DNA of 54,593 nt, from the NCBI GenBank assembly GCA_030645955.1, contig JAUSMR010000080.1:1-54593 (forward strand). Direction: 5' to 3'. The stretch's first letter is position 1. The number at the start of each line of letters is the position of its first letter. This DNA comes from Gallionella sp. Its GTDB lineage: Bacteria > Pseudomonadota > Gammaproteobacteria > Burkholderiales > Gallionellaceae. The notes under the pieces were generated by a model. The model searched no databases. It was not told the DNA's origin and saw only the letters and a list, made by a program, of their open reading frames with translations. Below are positions 15,191-25,034 of this stretch, piece after piece. Both the position numbers and the translations under genes were made by a program.

Positions 15191-15288
15191 TGCGGCATCT
15201 CGCTGATAGTCCAAAAGGCGTCGATGGGGCGCATGACGTCCACTTGATCGTCTTCCACCAGCAGGATGGGCGTGTTGGTGATTTTCAT
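15187..15288 (-). pseudogene. Internally deleted response regulator, 33 codons left
   Basis: ATG overlaps the stop of the kinase gene at 15285. The 33 codons read as the first 19 residues of the regulator at 12965-13381 (MKITNTPILLVEDDQVDVM) joined in frame to its last 14 residues (RPIDAFWTISEMPQ). The missing 105 codons lie between the VDVM and VEVM segments, which share GTCATG-like bases. It retains coupled start and stop overlaps with both neighbours, so it may survive as a translational bridge. Confidence 0.9.
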
Positions 15289-16667
15289 GCTTGTGTTCCT
15301 TTGTTTGAGCCTGCGTTTGCAGCGGTGCGCGGCAGGGTGAAGAAAAATGTGCTTCCCCGTTTGACAGTGGATTCGAGCCAGATGCGCCCGCCGTACATTT
15401 CCACGATTTTCTTTACCAGCGCCAAGCCGACGCCGGTACTTTCCACACGGTCGCGCGGGGCGAGCGTCTGGAACAACTGGAAGATTTTTTCGAAATGTTG
15501 CTGATCAATGCCCGGGCCGTTGTCGGTGATGCTGAATTTCCATTGCCGGCCCTCGGCGACACAGGCGATGCGAATTTCGCCCTCGGGTTTATCCATGTAT
15601 TTGATGGCGTTGGAGAGCAGGTTCTGAAACACCTGCTGGATGCGGGTCGGCTCTGTCATGACAGTGGGCAGCTGGTTTTCGATCGACACCACAATGCTTG
15701 GCGGGGGGGCAAGCAGGTCGATCACTTCATGCACCAGCCGGTCCAGGTCCACCGCGATGATCGTTTCTTTCACCCGGCCCACCCGCGAATATTGCAAAAT
15801 GCCATCGATCAGGCCGTCCATGCGGTACACACGGCTGATCAACAGGCGCATGTGCTCCTTGCCCTCGTCGTCGAACTTGTCCGCGTAATCCGTGGAAAGC
15901 CAGTTCGCCAGCGAGCCGATGGCCCGTAACGGGGCCTTGAGGTCGTGGGACACCACATAACCGAAATTCTTGAGTTCCTCGTTTGCGCTTTCCAGCTCGT
16001 GCATCAAGAGCGCCCGCTGTTCCTCGGCCTGCTTGCGCTCGGCCAATTCGCGAACGATGAACAGAAACAGCACGCCGAAAAAAATGGCGACAGAAACCAG
16101 GGCCGCAATGAAGGTGGTCAGCATCCGGTCGGCATTTGCCCGGGAAACATCTGCCCACTGCTGCAAACGGGCAGCTTCTTCTTTCTGCAACTGCTCCACC
16201 GTTTCATGGATGGCATCCATTTCCCGTTCACCGTCGCCGGCCATCAGTTTGAGGCGTGCCTGCTCGAAACTCTGCTCGTGCCGCACCTTCAACACCCCTT
16301 CCAGCAGCGCGAGACGTGCGTCGATATGCTCGTCCAACCGGCGCAGCAATGCCTGCTGGCCGGGATTGTCGGCGGTGGCATCGCGGACCTTGCCGAGCAG
16401 GATATGTATGCGGTCGATGCAGGCACGCCTCGGGGCGAGATGGCGTTCATCGCCGCTGATCAGATAGATGCGCTGCCGGGTTTCCGCTTGGTTTGTCAGG
16501 GAGAAAATTTCTTCCAGGGCGGTGATGGTTTCCTGGCTGTGCATTGAGTGGGTGGAGGCGTGCATGAAGCTCACGGTCGACTGATAGGCAAGCCAGCCGA
16601 TGGCGGCGAGAATCGCCAGCGCTACGGCAAAGCCGGTAAGTACCTTATGTTCGATGGACCATTTCAT
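15285..16667 (-). CDS. CHASE3 sensor histidine kinase
   Basis: A 460-residue membrane kinase. Membrane helix 1 at about 9-28 and helix 2 at about 183-205 enclose a helical CHASE3-type periplasmic domain (ETRQRIYLISGDERHL is typical). A short coiled region follows, then HisKA with VVSHDLKAPLRAIG, and HATPase with VFQNLLSNAIKYM, ITDNGPGID and GVGLALVKKIVEMYGG. The DLKAPL variant of the H box is usual in phytochrome-like kinases that pair with Rcp1-type regulators, such as the one encoded downstream. It is the first gene of the minus-strand group 16667-11604. The stimulus is unknown. Confidence 0.92.
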   Translation of the reverse strand: MKWSIEHKVLTGFAVALAILAAIGWLAYQSTVSFMHASTHSMHSQETITALEEIFSLTNQAETRQRIYLISGDERHLAPRRACIDRIHILLGKVRDATADNPGQQALLRRLDEHIDARLALLEGVLKVRHEQSFEQARLKLMAGDGEREMDAIHETVEQLQKEEAARLQQWADVSRANADRMLTTFIAALVSVAIFFGVLFLFIVRELAERKQAEEQRALLMHELESANEELKNFGYVVSHDLKAPLRAIGSLANWLSTDYADKFDDEGKEHMRLLISRVYRMDGLIDGILQYSRVGRVKETIIAVDLDRLVHEVIDLLAPPPSIVVSIENQLPTVMTEPTRIQQVFQNLLSNAIKYMDKPEGEIRIACVAEGRQWKFSITDNGPGIDQQHFEKIFQLFQTLAPRDRVESTGVGLALVKKIVEMYGGRIWLESTVKRGSTFFFTLPRTAANAGSNKGTQA

Positions 16668-16798
16668 TGGCAGATATCACTACTGTCCGGTAGGTTTTAA
16701 TTTCAATTAACTAAAGCACATTAATTGATGCTGATTTTGACATGATTACCGATTCCGGCGATTTGAATTGCTCTCCGCCAGAAAATCGTATCGTATCC

Positions 16799-16856
16799 GT
16801 AGGTGCGAATTTATTCGCATGTACCCTGTTGTTCGTGCGAATAAATTCGCACCTAC
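16799..16856. repeat. GTAG-headed REP pair
   Basis: GTAG is followed by hairpin TGCGAAT/ATTCGCA, then the inverted partner TGCGAATAAATTCGCA, ending in CTAC. It shows the head-tetranucleotide-plus-hairpin layout of REP sequences. The gap 16668-17115 holds this and the next repeat and no gene. Confidence 0.75.
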
Positions 16857-16877
16857 CACCCCGCCAACTGCTTTTTC

Positions 16878-17031
16878 TAGGATTTAATCGTCATTGCGAA
16901 AAACCTTTAGCTGCAAGCGAAGTGCGGCAGGTAGCGACGTGGCAATTCAGAAGTTCATAACTATATCAAAATACTGGATTGCCACGCTTCGCTCGCAATG
17001 ACGGATTGAGTGAATAAATCTGCGATTCCCT
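16878..17031. repeat. 133-bp family element with insertion
   Basis: A copy with worn termini and an additional stretch AAAACCTTTAGCTGCAAGCG in the left half, mirroring the insertion seen in the right half of the copy at the window start. The central arms (GTGGCAATTCAG, CTGGATTGCCAC) are clear. Confidence 0.8.
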
Positions 17032-17115
17032 GAAGGCCGGATTTCCGGGTGGTGTTTTGAACATAAACTCGGATGGCAGGGGCTATGCCGCCCATGTGAG
17101 GACGGCGGCAGCGCG

Positions 17116-18318
17116 TCAGGTGCTGCCCCTGCGCTGCCGGCAAAATTCCAGGAAAGCCTCCGCCTCCTGCGGCCGGGCGATGAAGTAACCCTGCGCGATG
17201 TCGCAACCCTTGGCATTTAGCGTGTCCCAGTCCTCTTCTGTCTCGATGCCTTCAGCCACCGCTTTCAGCCCCAGACCGCCGGCGAGCGCGAGGCTCGCTT
17301 TGATGATGACGCGTGCGGCACGATTCCGCGCGCAGCCGGTAACGAAGCACTGGTCGATCTTGAGCTCGGTAAAAGGCACGCGGGCGAGCTGCTGCATGCT
17401 GGCAAAGCCGGTGCCGTAGTCGTCGATGGACAGCCCAAAGCCGTGCATGCGCAGGCGCGTGAGATTTTCCAGTGCCGGGGCGAGCTCGGTCATGGCGGCG
17501 GTTTCGGTGATCTCCAGCACCATGTGCTTCGGCTTCAGGCCGGTACCTTTGACGCGGGCGATGATGCGGTCGGCGAGTGAAGTATCGGCGAGCGAAGTCA
17601 GCGAGAGGTTGACCGAGACGGTGAGATCGAAGCCTGCGGCGTGCCAGTCGCGGCAGGAGTGGGCGGCCTTCTCCAGCATCAGGAAGGTGAGCGCATCAAT
17701 GTCCTTGTGCCGCTCCAGCTCGAGGATGAAGGCGTAGGGCGCGACAATGCCATGCGTGGGGTGACGCCAGCGTGCCAGCGCCTCGGCACCGACCACGCGC
17801 CCGCTCGCCATTTCGATTTTAGGCTGGAAGAAGGGTTCGAACTCGCGGTTGGCGATGCCGGCGCGGATCTCCTGCCAGCCGAAGGCGAGCGGCGCGGGCC
17901 GCCCCGGCGGCGGTGTCTTGCCGGCAGCTTGGTGACCGGCGAGCAACTGCACCAGGCGTGCGCGCGTGATGGGCTTTTCGATTACGCCGAGTAGATGTAC
18001 GCCGTAGGCATCCGCCATCTTGGCCACCGAACCCAGCAGCACCGAGTCCAGTGCGCTGATGATGATGACCTCCAGGCCCGATTTCGCTTCGCCCAGGCAG
18101 CGGATAAAAGCCATGCCGTCCATCTCCGGCATGTCCAGGTCAGAGAGCACGATTTCGGGCGGCTTGGAAGCGGAGCGGATGATCTCCAGCGCCTCATGGC
18201 CGTTGGCGGCTTCGAGGACGTCAATGATGCCGAGACTACGCAGCATGCATGCCAAAGTCCGGCGCTGGAAGTCATGGTCTTCCACAATGAGTATTACGGT
18301 TTTCGGGTCGATGGTCAT
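17116..18318 (-). CDS. Receiver-EAL c-di-GMP phosphodiesterase
   Basis: About 400 residues. The second ATG (18318) lies nine bases after GGAG; the first (18324) is too close. A receiver domain occupies residues 5-125 (VEDHDFQ, VLSDLDMPEMDG, VIEKPI). An EAL domain runs from about 150 to 395 with GAEALARWRHP, VLEITETAAM, DDYGTGFASMQQL, LKIDQCFV and AEGIETEEDW, so the metal and catalytic residues of active phosphodiesterases appear complete. It should hydrolyse c-di-GMP when phosphorylated. The gene lies directly downstream of the large hybrid kinase at 18386, a likely phosphodonor. Confidence 0.93.
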   Translation of the reverse strand: MTIDPKTVILIVEDHDFQRRTLACMLRSLGIIDVLEAANGHEALEIIRSASKPPEIVLSDLDMPEMDGMAFIRCLGEAKSGLEVIIISALDSVLLGSVAKMADAYGVHLLGVIEKPITRARLVQLLAGHQAAGKTPPPGRPAPLAFGWQEIRAGIANREFEPFFQPKIEMASGRVVGAEALARWRHPTHGIVAPYAFILELERHKDIDALTFLMLEKAAHSCRDWHAAGFDLTVSVNLSLTSLADTSLADRIIARVKGTGLKPKHMVLEITETAAMTELAPALENLTRLRMHGFGLSIDDYGTGFASMQQLARVPFTELKIDQCFVTGCARNRAARVIIKASLALAGGLGLKAVAEGIETEEDWDTLNAKGCDIAQGYFIARPQEAEAFLEFCRQRRGST

Positions 18319-18385
18319 AGCCATATACTCCTAGCGTGTCACTTTCCTGGGGCTTTCCGGGGGTGTTGGGGGATGGGTAAAGCGC

Positions 18386-21300
18386 TCACGGCGCGGCTCT
18401 CTGGTGCAGCGCCGCGAGCCGCCGGTAAGCATTCTGCAGGTGATCGTGGGTGGCGCCGGTGGCGAGCCAGTCGCCGTTGTTGGCCGCCCGTTCCAGCGCG
18501 GCGCAGGAGGCGGCCAACTCCAGCGCGCCGATGGCTGCGGCGGCGGGCTTGAGCCTGGTGGCGGTGCGGGCGACCGGTTTGAATTCGCGTTTCTCGTAAG
18601 CGGCACGAATCTCCGCGACCAAGGGTTCGCTGCTGGCTAAGAAGTTATCCAAAAGCTCGCGGTGGAGTTGCGGGCTGTTACCGGCCATCGCGGTGAGCGC
18701 TTGCGCATCCCATACCGGCATGTTATCGGTTGCCTGCGCGGCCTCGCCGCCGGACGGGACTGGGAAGCGCGCTTGCAAGCCGGCGAAATCTGCCTGCATC
18801 TCGATAAGGTGCTGGCGCGCTGCCTGCGCGTTGCCGCCGTGTGCCGCCTGCTCCAGCCGTGCGCTGTGCTGCGCCAGCGCCTGCGCGCCGACCATGCGGG
18901 AAGCGCCTTTGATGCGGTGCGCCTCGCGCGCCGCGGCGGCGAAGTCGCTGGCCGCCAGTGCCGCTTCCAGCGCCGCAAGATCGCGCTGGGTCTGGGCGAT
19001 GAAATCGCGCAGGATGGCCGCTTCATCTTCCACCGATCCGGCCAGCGCCGTGAGCACGGCCTGTTCCAGGATCGTGGGGTCAGCATCCGGCGCGGCGGAA
19101 GGCGAACCATTGGCCGGAGCGAACGGCAACCAGCGCGCCAGCGTCTGCCGCAGCACCGCCAGCTCGCTGGGCTTGACCAGCACGTCATCCATGCCCGCCG
19201 CATGGCAACGCTGCACCTCGTTATGCAACGCGGCGGCGGTCCAGGCAATGATGGGGATGTGCGTCCGGCCCTCGCGGGACTCGATCTCGCGCACCGCACG
19301 GGTAAGCTCGTAGCCGTCCAAACCGGGCATGTGGCAGTCGGTGAGGATCAGGCAATAGCGGCCGCTCTTCCACTTGGCCAGGGCCTGGTTGCCGTTCTCG
19401 GCCAGTTCCACCGCCAGCCCCAGCAGCCCCAGTTGACGCGCAAGCAGGGTGCGGTTGACGGGATGGTCGTCCACCGCCAGCACTGGCAAGCCGCCGGAAT
19501 CCAGCCCGGCCACCGCCTCCGGCGCAACAGGGTGTGCGGGCGATGCCGCCTCGCCCGCTTCCGCGACCGTGAAGGTGAGCGTGGCGCTGAAAGCGCTGCC
19601 CTCGCCCAGCCTGCTTTCCACGGCGATTTCGCCGCCCATCATCTCGACCAGTTTCTTGCAGATGGACAACCCCAGACCGGTGCCGCCGTAGCGCCGCGCC
19701 GTGCCGCTGTCGGCCTGGCTGTAGCGCTCGAACAGATGCGCCAGCGCCTCGGGCGTGATGCCGACACCGGTGTCGCGCACGGTGAGACGCACCGTGTCGC
19801 TGTCATCGGTCTGATCGACGAGCTCGGCACGAATCTCCACGTAACCCTCGGCGGTGAACTTGATGGCGTTGGACACGAAATTCTGCAAAACCTGTTTCAC
19901 CCGCATGCCATCCAGCAGCAGCACCGGATGGATGCGCGGATCCACGAAGGACATGAGAGATATCCCCTTGGCGCTGGCCACGGGGAGGTGGGCGTTGCGC
20001 ACCGACTCGGCCAGGGTGCGCAGGTTTTCCGGCTGCGGGCTGAGTTGCAGCCTGCCGGCCTCGATTTTGGAGATGTCGAGGACGTCATCGATGATGCGCG
20101 CGAGCGACTTGCCCGACTCGCTCGCTATGACGAGTTCATGGCGCTGTTCGTCGGACAATGTCGAGAAGGAGAGCAACTCCAGCATGCCGAGCATCCCGGT
20201 GAGCGGGGTGCGAATCTCGTGGCTCATGGTGGCGAGGAAGTCCTGCTTGACCTGCATCTCCTGCCTGAGCGCCTCGTTGGCGGCGGCTAGCTCGGCGGTG
20301 CGCTCGGAAACGCGGCGGGCGAGTTCCGCGCGCTCGCGCGTCAGTTCCCGATTGATGGCTTCCAGCGCCCGCGCCGCTTCCACGCGGCCGCTCACATCGC
20401 GAATGTCGGTGATCACGACCGTGCCGTCTTTCGTCTCCAGCGGCGCAAGCTCCACCTCCACCGGGAAAACCCTGCCGTCCCTGGCGCGGCCGATAATCTC
20501 TACGCCGCGCGCGCCCATCGGCCGGCGACTGGGGTGGGCAAAAAACTCCGCGCTCAGGCTGGCGTGTTTGATCTGCTTGTCCTCCGGCAGCAGGATTTCC
20601 AGCGGCTGGCCGATAAGCTCGCCGCGCCCGTAGCCGAACATGGCCTCGGCCGGCGAATTGGCGCGCAGGATGCGGCCGGATTCGTTCACGATCAGCAGCC
20701 CGTCCGGCACGAAATCGAAGGTTTCCGCGAATTGGCCCTCCGCCCGCTGCCGCATCGCCACCATAAAGGCGGCAAGGAAATAGAACAACAGCGTAACGAT
20801 GAAGCCGCCCGCAACCAGGAGTGGCGGCAGCCAGTTTTCCGCGGCAGCGGCTTTGTATTCCGGCAATGCGGTGACCACCAGCGCCCACTCGCGGTCGCCG
20901 ATCTTGAGCGGCAGCGTGCGTTGGTAACGCGCCAGCCGGCCGTTTTTCCCGCCGCCGTCGACTACCCGCCGCGCCGCATCGCTCCGAACGGCGGCTTCCG
21001 CGTTGTCGTAGATTTCGAGGTCGAGACCGGCAAGGCTCTGCTGTTGCGCCGCCGCGCCGACCACCTCCGCCGGGCGGAACACCATGCTTACCGTGCCGGG
21101 AAATTCCTGCCCGCCATGCGGCGGGATGGCGGCGATCAGCGCGTAGTGCGCCGTCCCGTTCATGCCGAGGCGTTCGGAGAGAACCAGTTGATGGGTCTTG
21201 CGGGTGCGGGCGATGGCGTCCTTGCGCTCGGGCACGCTAAGGAGGTCCGAGCCCAGAAAGCGGCGGTTCTCGGCGAGAGGATGGACGTATTCGACCAAGA

Positions 21301-21742
21301 GATACTCGTCCCGCTCACCCGCCGGCTGAATGGCGAAGCCGTCCGCCTTGCCCTGCGCGGCCAGCTCGCGCCTCACCCGCGCTTCATAGCCGGGGCGCCC
21401 GGCGGCGCTGACATGGCGGGCAAACCAGAACTGCTGTGCGCCGGGGTGACGCTCGGCCAGGCGCAACAAATCCACGTAAGCGCGGAACTCGGCGCGGCTG
21501 ACTTCCTGGGAACTGACAAACAGCCCCTGCAACCCCTGCAGCACCTCCTGATAAGTGTCAAGGCGCTGCTGGATCGCGGCGGCGGTGCGCTCGGCCTCAT
21601 ATGAGAATTCGTCGCTGACGTGGTCATCCATCCAGCGGCTGGCGGCGAAACCGGCGATGAGCGTCACCAGCACGCCCAGCGCCGCCACGGCAAGCGGCCA
21701 GGGATGGCGCAAAGCTGCGCGTTTCATCGTGATGATTCCCAT
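18386..21742 (-). CDS. CHASE-PAS hybrid kinase with receiver and two HPt domains
   Basis: A 1118-residue membrane kinase (ATG at 21727 is a possible later start). Order: membrane helix (about 17-35), CHASE periplasmic domain (60-290, LQGLFVSSQEVSRAEFRAYV), membrane helix (about 308-330), PAS (345-455), coiled coil, HisKA with SHEIRTPLTGML, HATPase with VLQNFVSNAIKF and GTGLGLSICKKLVEMMGG, receiver (VDDHPVN, LILTDCHMPGLDG, VKPSE), HPt with AHRIKGASRMVGA, and a second HPt-like module whose H box reads ATRLKPAAAAIGA, threonine replacing histidine. It is probably the phosphodonor of the neighbouring receiver-EAL protein. CHASE domains sense small ligands; the ligand is unknown. Confidence 0.93.
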   Translation of the reverse strand: MGIITMKRAALRHPWPLAVAALGVLVTLIAGFAASRWMDDHVSDEFSYEAERTAAAIQQRLDTYQEVLQGLQGLFVSSQEVSRAEFRAYVDLLRLAERHPGAQQFWFARHVSAAGRPGYEARVRRELAAQGKADGFAIQPAGERDEYLLVEYVHPLAENRRFLGSDLLSVPERKDAIARTRKTHQLVLSERLGMNGTAHYALIAAIPPHGGQEFPGTVSMVFRPAEVVGAAAQQQSLAGLDLEIYDNAEAAVRSDAARRVVDGGGKNGRLARYQRTLPLKIGDREWALVVTALPEYKAAAAENWLPPLLVAGGFIVTLLFYFLAAFMVAMRQRAEGQFAETFDFVPDGLLIVNESGRILRANSPAEAMFGYGRGELIGQPLEILLPEDKQIKHASLSAEFFAHPSRRPMGARGVEIIGRARDGRVFPVEVELAPLETKDGTVVITDIRDVSGRVEAARALEAINRELTRERAELARRVSERTAELAAANEALRQEMQVKQDFLATMSHEIRTPLTGMLGMLELLSFSTLSDEQRHELVIASESGKSLARIIDDVLDISKIEAGRLQLSPQPENLRTLAESVRNAHLPVASAKGISLMSFVDPRIHPVLLLDGMRVKQVLQNFVSNAIKFTAEGYVEIRAELVDQTDDSDTVRLTVRDTGVGITPEALAHLFERYSQADSGTARRYGGTGLGLSICKKLVEMMGGEIAVESRLGEGSAFSATLTFTVAEAGEAASPAHPVAPEAVAGLDSGGLPVLAVDDHPVNRTLLARQLGLLGLAVELAENGNQALAKWKSGRYCLILTDCHMPGLDGYELTRAVREIESREGRTHIPIIAWTAAALHNEVQRCHAAGMDDVLVKPSELAVLRQTLARWLPFAPANGSPSAAPDADPTILEQAVLTALAGSVEDEAAILRDFIAQTQRDLAALEAALAASDFAAAAREAHRIKGASRMVGAQALAQHSARLEQAAHGGNAQAARQHLIEMQADFAGLQARFPVPSGGEAAQATDNMPVWDAQALTAMAGNSPQLHRELLDNFLASSEPLVAEIRAAYEKREFKPVARTATRLKPAAAAIGALELAASCAALERAANNGDWLATGATHDHLQNAYRRLAALHQRAAP

Positions 21743-21947
21743 TTATTCTTGTTGTTTACGCCGGGTTGTGAAATATACGCGTTCTCGCCAATTATTCAAT
21801 AGTCCGAAATAACTATGTATTCTGGCCTGGTATTTTGGGGGCAACTGATTCAATCCTTCACGGCCATACGGGACTTGTTTAGAGGTTTCTTAAAGTATTC
21901 GGTTAGAATAAGCGCCTTGCATTTCGAACTTAATTGAAGGATACGTT

Positions 21948-22634
21948 ATGTACCAAATCGCCCCGAGCATTCTTTCCGCCAACTTCGCCAAACTGGGCGA
22001 GGAAGTCGATAACGTTCTCGCCTCCGGCGCGGACATCGTGCACTTCGACGTGATGGACAATCACTATGTGCCGAATCTGACCATCGGTCCGCTGGTGTGC
22101 GAAGCATTGCGCAAGCATGGCGTGACCGCTCCGATCGACGTGCATCTGATGGTCAAGCCGGTGGATCGCATCATTCCCGATTTCGCCAAGGCGGGCGCGA
22201 CTTACATCACCTTCCATCCGGAAGCCTCCGAGCATATCGACCGCACCATCGGGCTGATCAAGGAAAGCGGCTGCAAGGCCGGCCTGGTGTTCAATCCGGC
22301 CACGCCGCTGGAAATTCTCGAATACACGCTGCCGAAACTGGATATGGTGTTGCTGATGTCGGTGAACCCCGGCTTCGGCGGCCAGAAGTTCATTCCGCAT
22401 GTGCTGGACAAGGCGCGCAAGGTGCGCAAGATGATAGCCGCGGGCGGTTACAACTGCCGTTTGGAGATCGACGGCGGCGTGGGTCCGGCGAACATTCGCG
22501 AAGTGGCGGAAGCCGGTGTGGATACCTTCGTATCAGGCTCCGCGGTGTTTGGCGCAGGAAAAGACACCGACAAGCACCGCTACAACAGCGTGATCGCCGC
22601 GTTGCGTGCCGAACTCGCCAAGGTGAAAAAGTAA
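21948..22634 (+). CDS. rpe: Ribulose-phosphate 3-epimerase
   Basis: A 228-residue TIM-barrel enzyme interconverting ribulose 5-phosphate and xylulose 5-phosphate in the pentose phosphate and Calvin cycles. Family motifs are [29 protein letters not shown] (metal His and Asp), [23 protein letters not shown] and [11 protein letters not shown] with the second catalytic Asp. The length is standard. Its TAA overlaps the ATG of gph by one base. rpe-gph-trpE is a common order in beta- and gammaproteobacteria. Confidence 0.97.
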   Translation: MYQIAPSILSANFAKLGEEVDNVLASGADIVHFDVMDNHYVPNLTIGPLVCEALRKHGVTAPIDVHLMVKPVDRIIPDFAKAGATYITFHPEASEHIDRTIGLIKESGCKAGLVFNPATPLEILEYTLPKLDMVLLMSVNPGFGGQKFIPHVLDKARKVRKMIAAGGYNCRLEIDGGVGPANIREVAEAGVDTFVSGSAVFGAGKDTDKHRYNSVIAALRAELAKVKK

Positions 22635-23320
22635 TGCGGCCGGTGCATTTCCCGATCGGCGTTTCGGCCATCGTCATCGATCTCGACGGCACGCTGCTGC
22701 ACTCCGCGCCGCAACTGGCGGAGGCGGCCAACCGCATGTTGCGCGAAATTGATTACGCGCCGGTGTCGCAGGAATTGCTGGCAAGCTATATCGGCAACGG
22801 CATCGGCTGGCTGGTGAAGCGCGCGCTGACCGGTGACATGCACGCGACGCCCGATGCCGCGCTGTATGAACACGCTCTGCCGATTTTCCAGAAGCATTAC
22901 TCCGAGTTATTGCTGGGCAGCAAGCCGTACGATGGCGCAATCGAAGGTCTGGAAGCCATGCGTGCGGCGGGTTTCCGTCTGGGTTGCATCACCAATAAAG
23001 CGGCGCGCTTCACCGGCCCGCTGCTCGAAGGCACCGGCCTGGCAAAGTATTTCGATATCGTCGTATCCGGCGACACGCTGCCGGAAAAGAAGCCGCACCC
23101 GCTGCCGCTGCAGTACGCGGCAAAGTTTTTCGGCGTGCCGGTCGAAAAACTGCTGCTGATCGGCGATTCGCTGAACGACACGCTGGCTGCCCGCGCCGCA
23201 GGCTGCCCGATTTTCTGTGTGCCTTACGGCTATAATCGCGGCGAACCGGTGGAAACGCTGGATATGGACGCTGTGATAAATAATCTTTCCGCAGCATTGC
23301 CGCTTATCAAACACGTTTAA
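22634..23320 (+). CDS. gph: Phosphoglycolate phosphatase
   Basis: A 228-residue HAD-superfamily phosphatase. Motif I is VIDLDGTLLHSAP with nucleophile and acid aspartates, motif II ITNK, motif III lysine in PEKKPHPLPL, and motif IV LLLIGDSLNDTLAARAAGC. Gph removes 2-phosphoglycolate, formed by Rubisco oxygenation or DNA repair. Its position immediately after rpe, with coupled translation, supports the assignment over other HAD phosphatases. Confidence 0.95.
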   Translation: MRPVHFPIGVSAIVIDLDGTLLHSAPQLAEAANRMLREIDYAPVSQELLASYIGNGIGWLVKRALTGDMHATPDAALYEHALPIFQKHYSELLLGSKPYDGAIEGLEAMRAAGFRLGCITNKAARFTGPLLEGTGLAKYFDIVVSGDTLPEKKPHPLPLQYAAKFFGVPVEKLLLIGDSLNDTLAARAAGCPIFCVPYGYNRGEPVETLDMDAVINNLSAALPLIKHV

Positions 23321-23369
23321 TCATGAACAACCTCCGCTATTTGAAAATCGCTGTCTGGCGATGGCGTTT

Positions 23370-23527
23370 GTAGGTCGGGCTTAACCAGCGACTTGCCGCT
23401 TGCGGCTTAGTCGATTGGCTATGCAAAGCCAGCCCGGCATTATTTATTTGCGGCGGGTGGGCTCTGCATAGCCATCTGACTAAGTTGGCAAACTACGCCA
23501 ACCAAGTCATTGGTTAACCCGCCCTAC
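23370..23527. repeat. GTAG-headed palindromic repeat before trpE
   Basis: Begins GTAGGTCGGGCTTAACC and ends GGTTAACCCGCCCTAC, with inner complementary segments (GGCTATGCAAAGCC, GGCTCTGCATAGCC). A related copy is at 25035-25151. It lies between gph and trpE, whose ribosome site GGAGG follows directly. Confidence 0.75.
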
Positions 23528-23546
23528 AAAATCACGGAGGTTTTTC

Positions 23547-25031
23547 ATGTTGCACCCCATCACCGAACAGGAATTCAGCGCGCTTGCCGCGCAAGGCTAT
23601 AACCGCATTCCGCTGGTATGCGAAACCTTTGCCGATCTGGACACGCCGCTGTCGTTGTACCTCAAGCTCGCCAACCGCCCGTATTCCTACCTTCTGGAAT
23701 CGGTGCAGGGCGGTGAACGCTTCGGGCGTTATTCCTTCATCGGCCTGCCCGCCGATACGCGCATCACGGTGCACGGCAAGCAGGTTACCTTGACGCACAA
23801 AAATAACGAGACCACGCACGAGGTCGAGAATCCGCTGGATTTCATCCGCGAATACCAGACGCGTTTCAAGGTCGCCTCGCTGCCCGGTCTGCCGCGCTTC
23901 TGCGGCGGGCTGGCGGGGTATTTCGGATATGAAACAATACGGTATATCGAACTGCGCTTGGCCAAAGTGCACAAACCGGACGCAATAGGCACACCGGACA
24001 TTCTGCTGATGCTCACCGAGCAACTGGCGGTGGTGGACAACCTCACCGGCAAGCTCACTCTCATCGTGTATGCCAACCCGGAACAGGCCGACGCTTACGC
24101 GCTGGCGCGGCAACGCCTGCATGAGCTGACGACACGCCTGCGCCAACCGGTGGACATCCCGCATGCGCCGGCCATGCACGGCGGCGAAGTGCGCTCGGAA
24201 TTCGGCGAAACGGCTTTCAAGCAGGCGGTGGTCAAAGCCAAGCAATACATCTTCGACGGCGACATCATGCAGGTGGTGCTGTCGCAACGCATGGCGCAAC
24301 CCTTCCCCGCCGCACCGCTGTCGCTGTACCGCGCGCTGCGCAGCGTCAATCCGTCGCCGTACATGTTCTATTACGACATGGGCGATCATCACGTGGTCGG
24401 CGCTTCGCCGGAGATTCTGGTGCGTCTGGAAGGCAATGCGGTGACGGTACGCCCGATTGCCGGAACCCGCCCGCGTGGCAAGACGCAGCTGCAGGATGCC
24501 GAACTCGCGCAGGAGCTGCTGGCCGACCCGAAGGAACTGGCGGAGCATCTGATGCTGATCGATCTTGGGCGCAATGACATCGGACGCGTCGCGCAAAACG
24601 GCACGGTGAGGCTCACCGAAAAGATGATCATCGAACGCTATTCGCACGTGATGCACATCGTCTCCAATGTCGAGGCTACGCTCAAGCCCGGCCTGAATGC
24701 GATGGACGTGCTCAAGGCCACCTTTCCCGCCGGCACGGTGAGCGGTGCGGCCAAGGTGCGCGCAATGGAAATCATCGACGAGCTGGAACCAACCAAGCGC
24801 GGCATCTACGCCGGGGCAGTCGGCTACCTCGGATTCAACGGCGACATGGATCTGGCCATCGCGCTGCGCACCGCCGTGGTGAAGGACAGCATGCTGTACG
24901 TGCAGGCGGGCGCTGGCATCGTCGCCGACTCGGTGCCGGACAACGAGTGGCTGGAGACGCAGAACAAGGCGCGCGCGGTACTGCGCGCGGCGGAGATGGT
25001 GCTGGCGGGCCTGGATAACAACCTCGATTAA
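23547..25031 (+). CDS. trpE: Anthranilate synthase component I
   Basis: A 494-residue enzyme that converts chorismate, with ammonia from TrpG, to anthranilate, the first step of tryptophan synthesis. The N-terminal [18 protein letters not shown] carries the LLES motif of the tryptophan feedback site. The C-terminal chorismate-binding half includes [62 protein letters not shown] and [17 protein letters not shown]. The length is standard. GGAGG precedes the ATG. Partner trpG is 1.9 kb downstream beyond a flavoprotein gene. Confidence 0.97.
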   Translation: MLHPITEQEFSALAAQGYNRIPLVCETFADLDTPLSLYLKLANRPYSYLLESVQGGERFGRYSFIGLPADTRITVHGKQVTLTHKNNETTHEVENPLDFIREYQTRFKVASLPGLPRFCGGLAGYFGYETIRYIELRLAKVHKPDAIGTPDILLMLTEQLAVVDNLTGKLTLIVYANPEQADAYALARQRLHELTTRLRQPVDIPHAPAMHGGEVRSEFGETAFKQAVVKAKQYIFDGDIMQVVLSQRMAQPFPAAPLSLYRALRSVNPSPYMFYYDMGDHHVVGASPEILVRLEGNAVTVRPIAGTRPRGKTQLQDAELAQELLADPKELAEHLMLIDLGRNDIGRVAQNGTVRLTEKMIIERYSHVMHIVSNVEATLKPGLNAMDVLKATFPAGTVSGAAKVRAMEIIDELEPTKRGIYAGAVGYLGFNGDMDLAIALRTAVVKDSMLYVQAGAGIVADSVPDNEWLETQNKARAVLRAAEMVLAGLDNNLD

Positions 25032-25034
25032 TAG

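Noticed and set aside
16878..17031. Repeats as a CRISPR array
   Set aside because: The repeats are long inverted palindromes scattered singly between genes; there is no series of short direct repeats with spacers and no cas gene.
18662..20290. 542-codon plus-strand open frame opposite the large hybrid kinase
   Set aside because: It is antisense to a kinase with complete HisKA, HATPase and receiver motifs; its translation is rich in R, Q, H and G with no family motif. It arises from the GC-rich codon pattern of the real gene.
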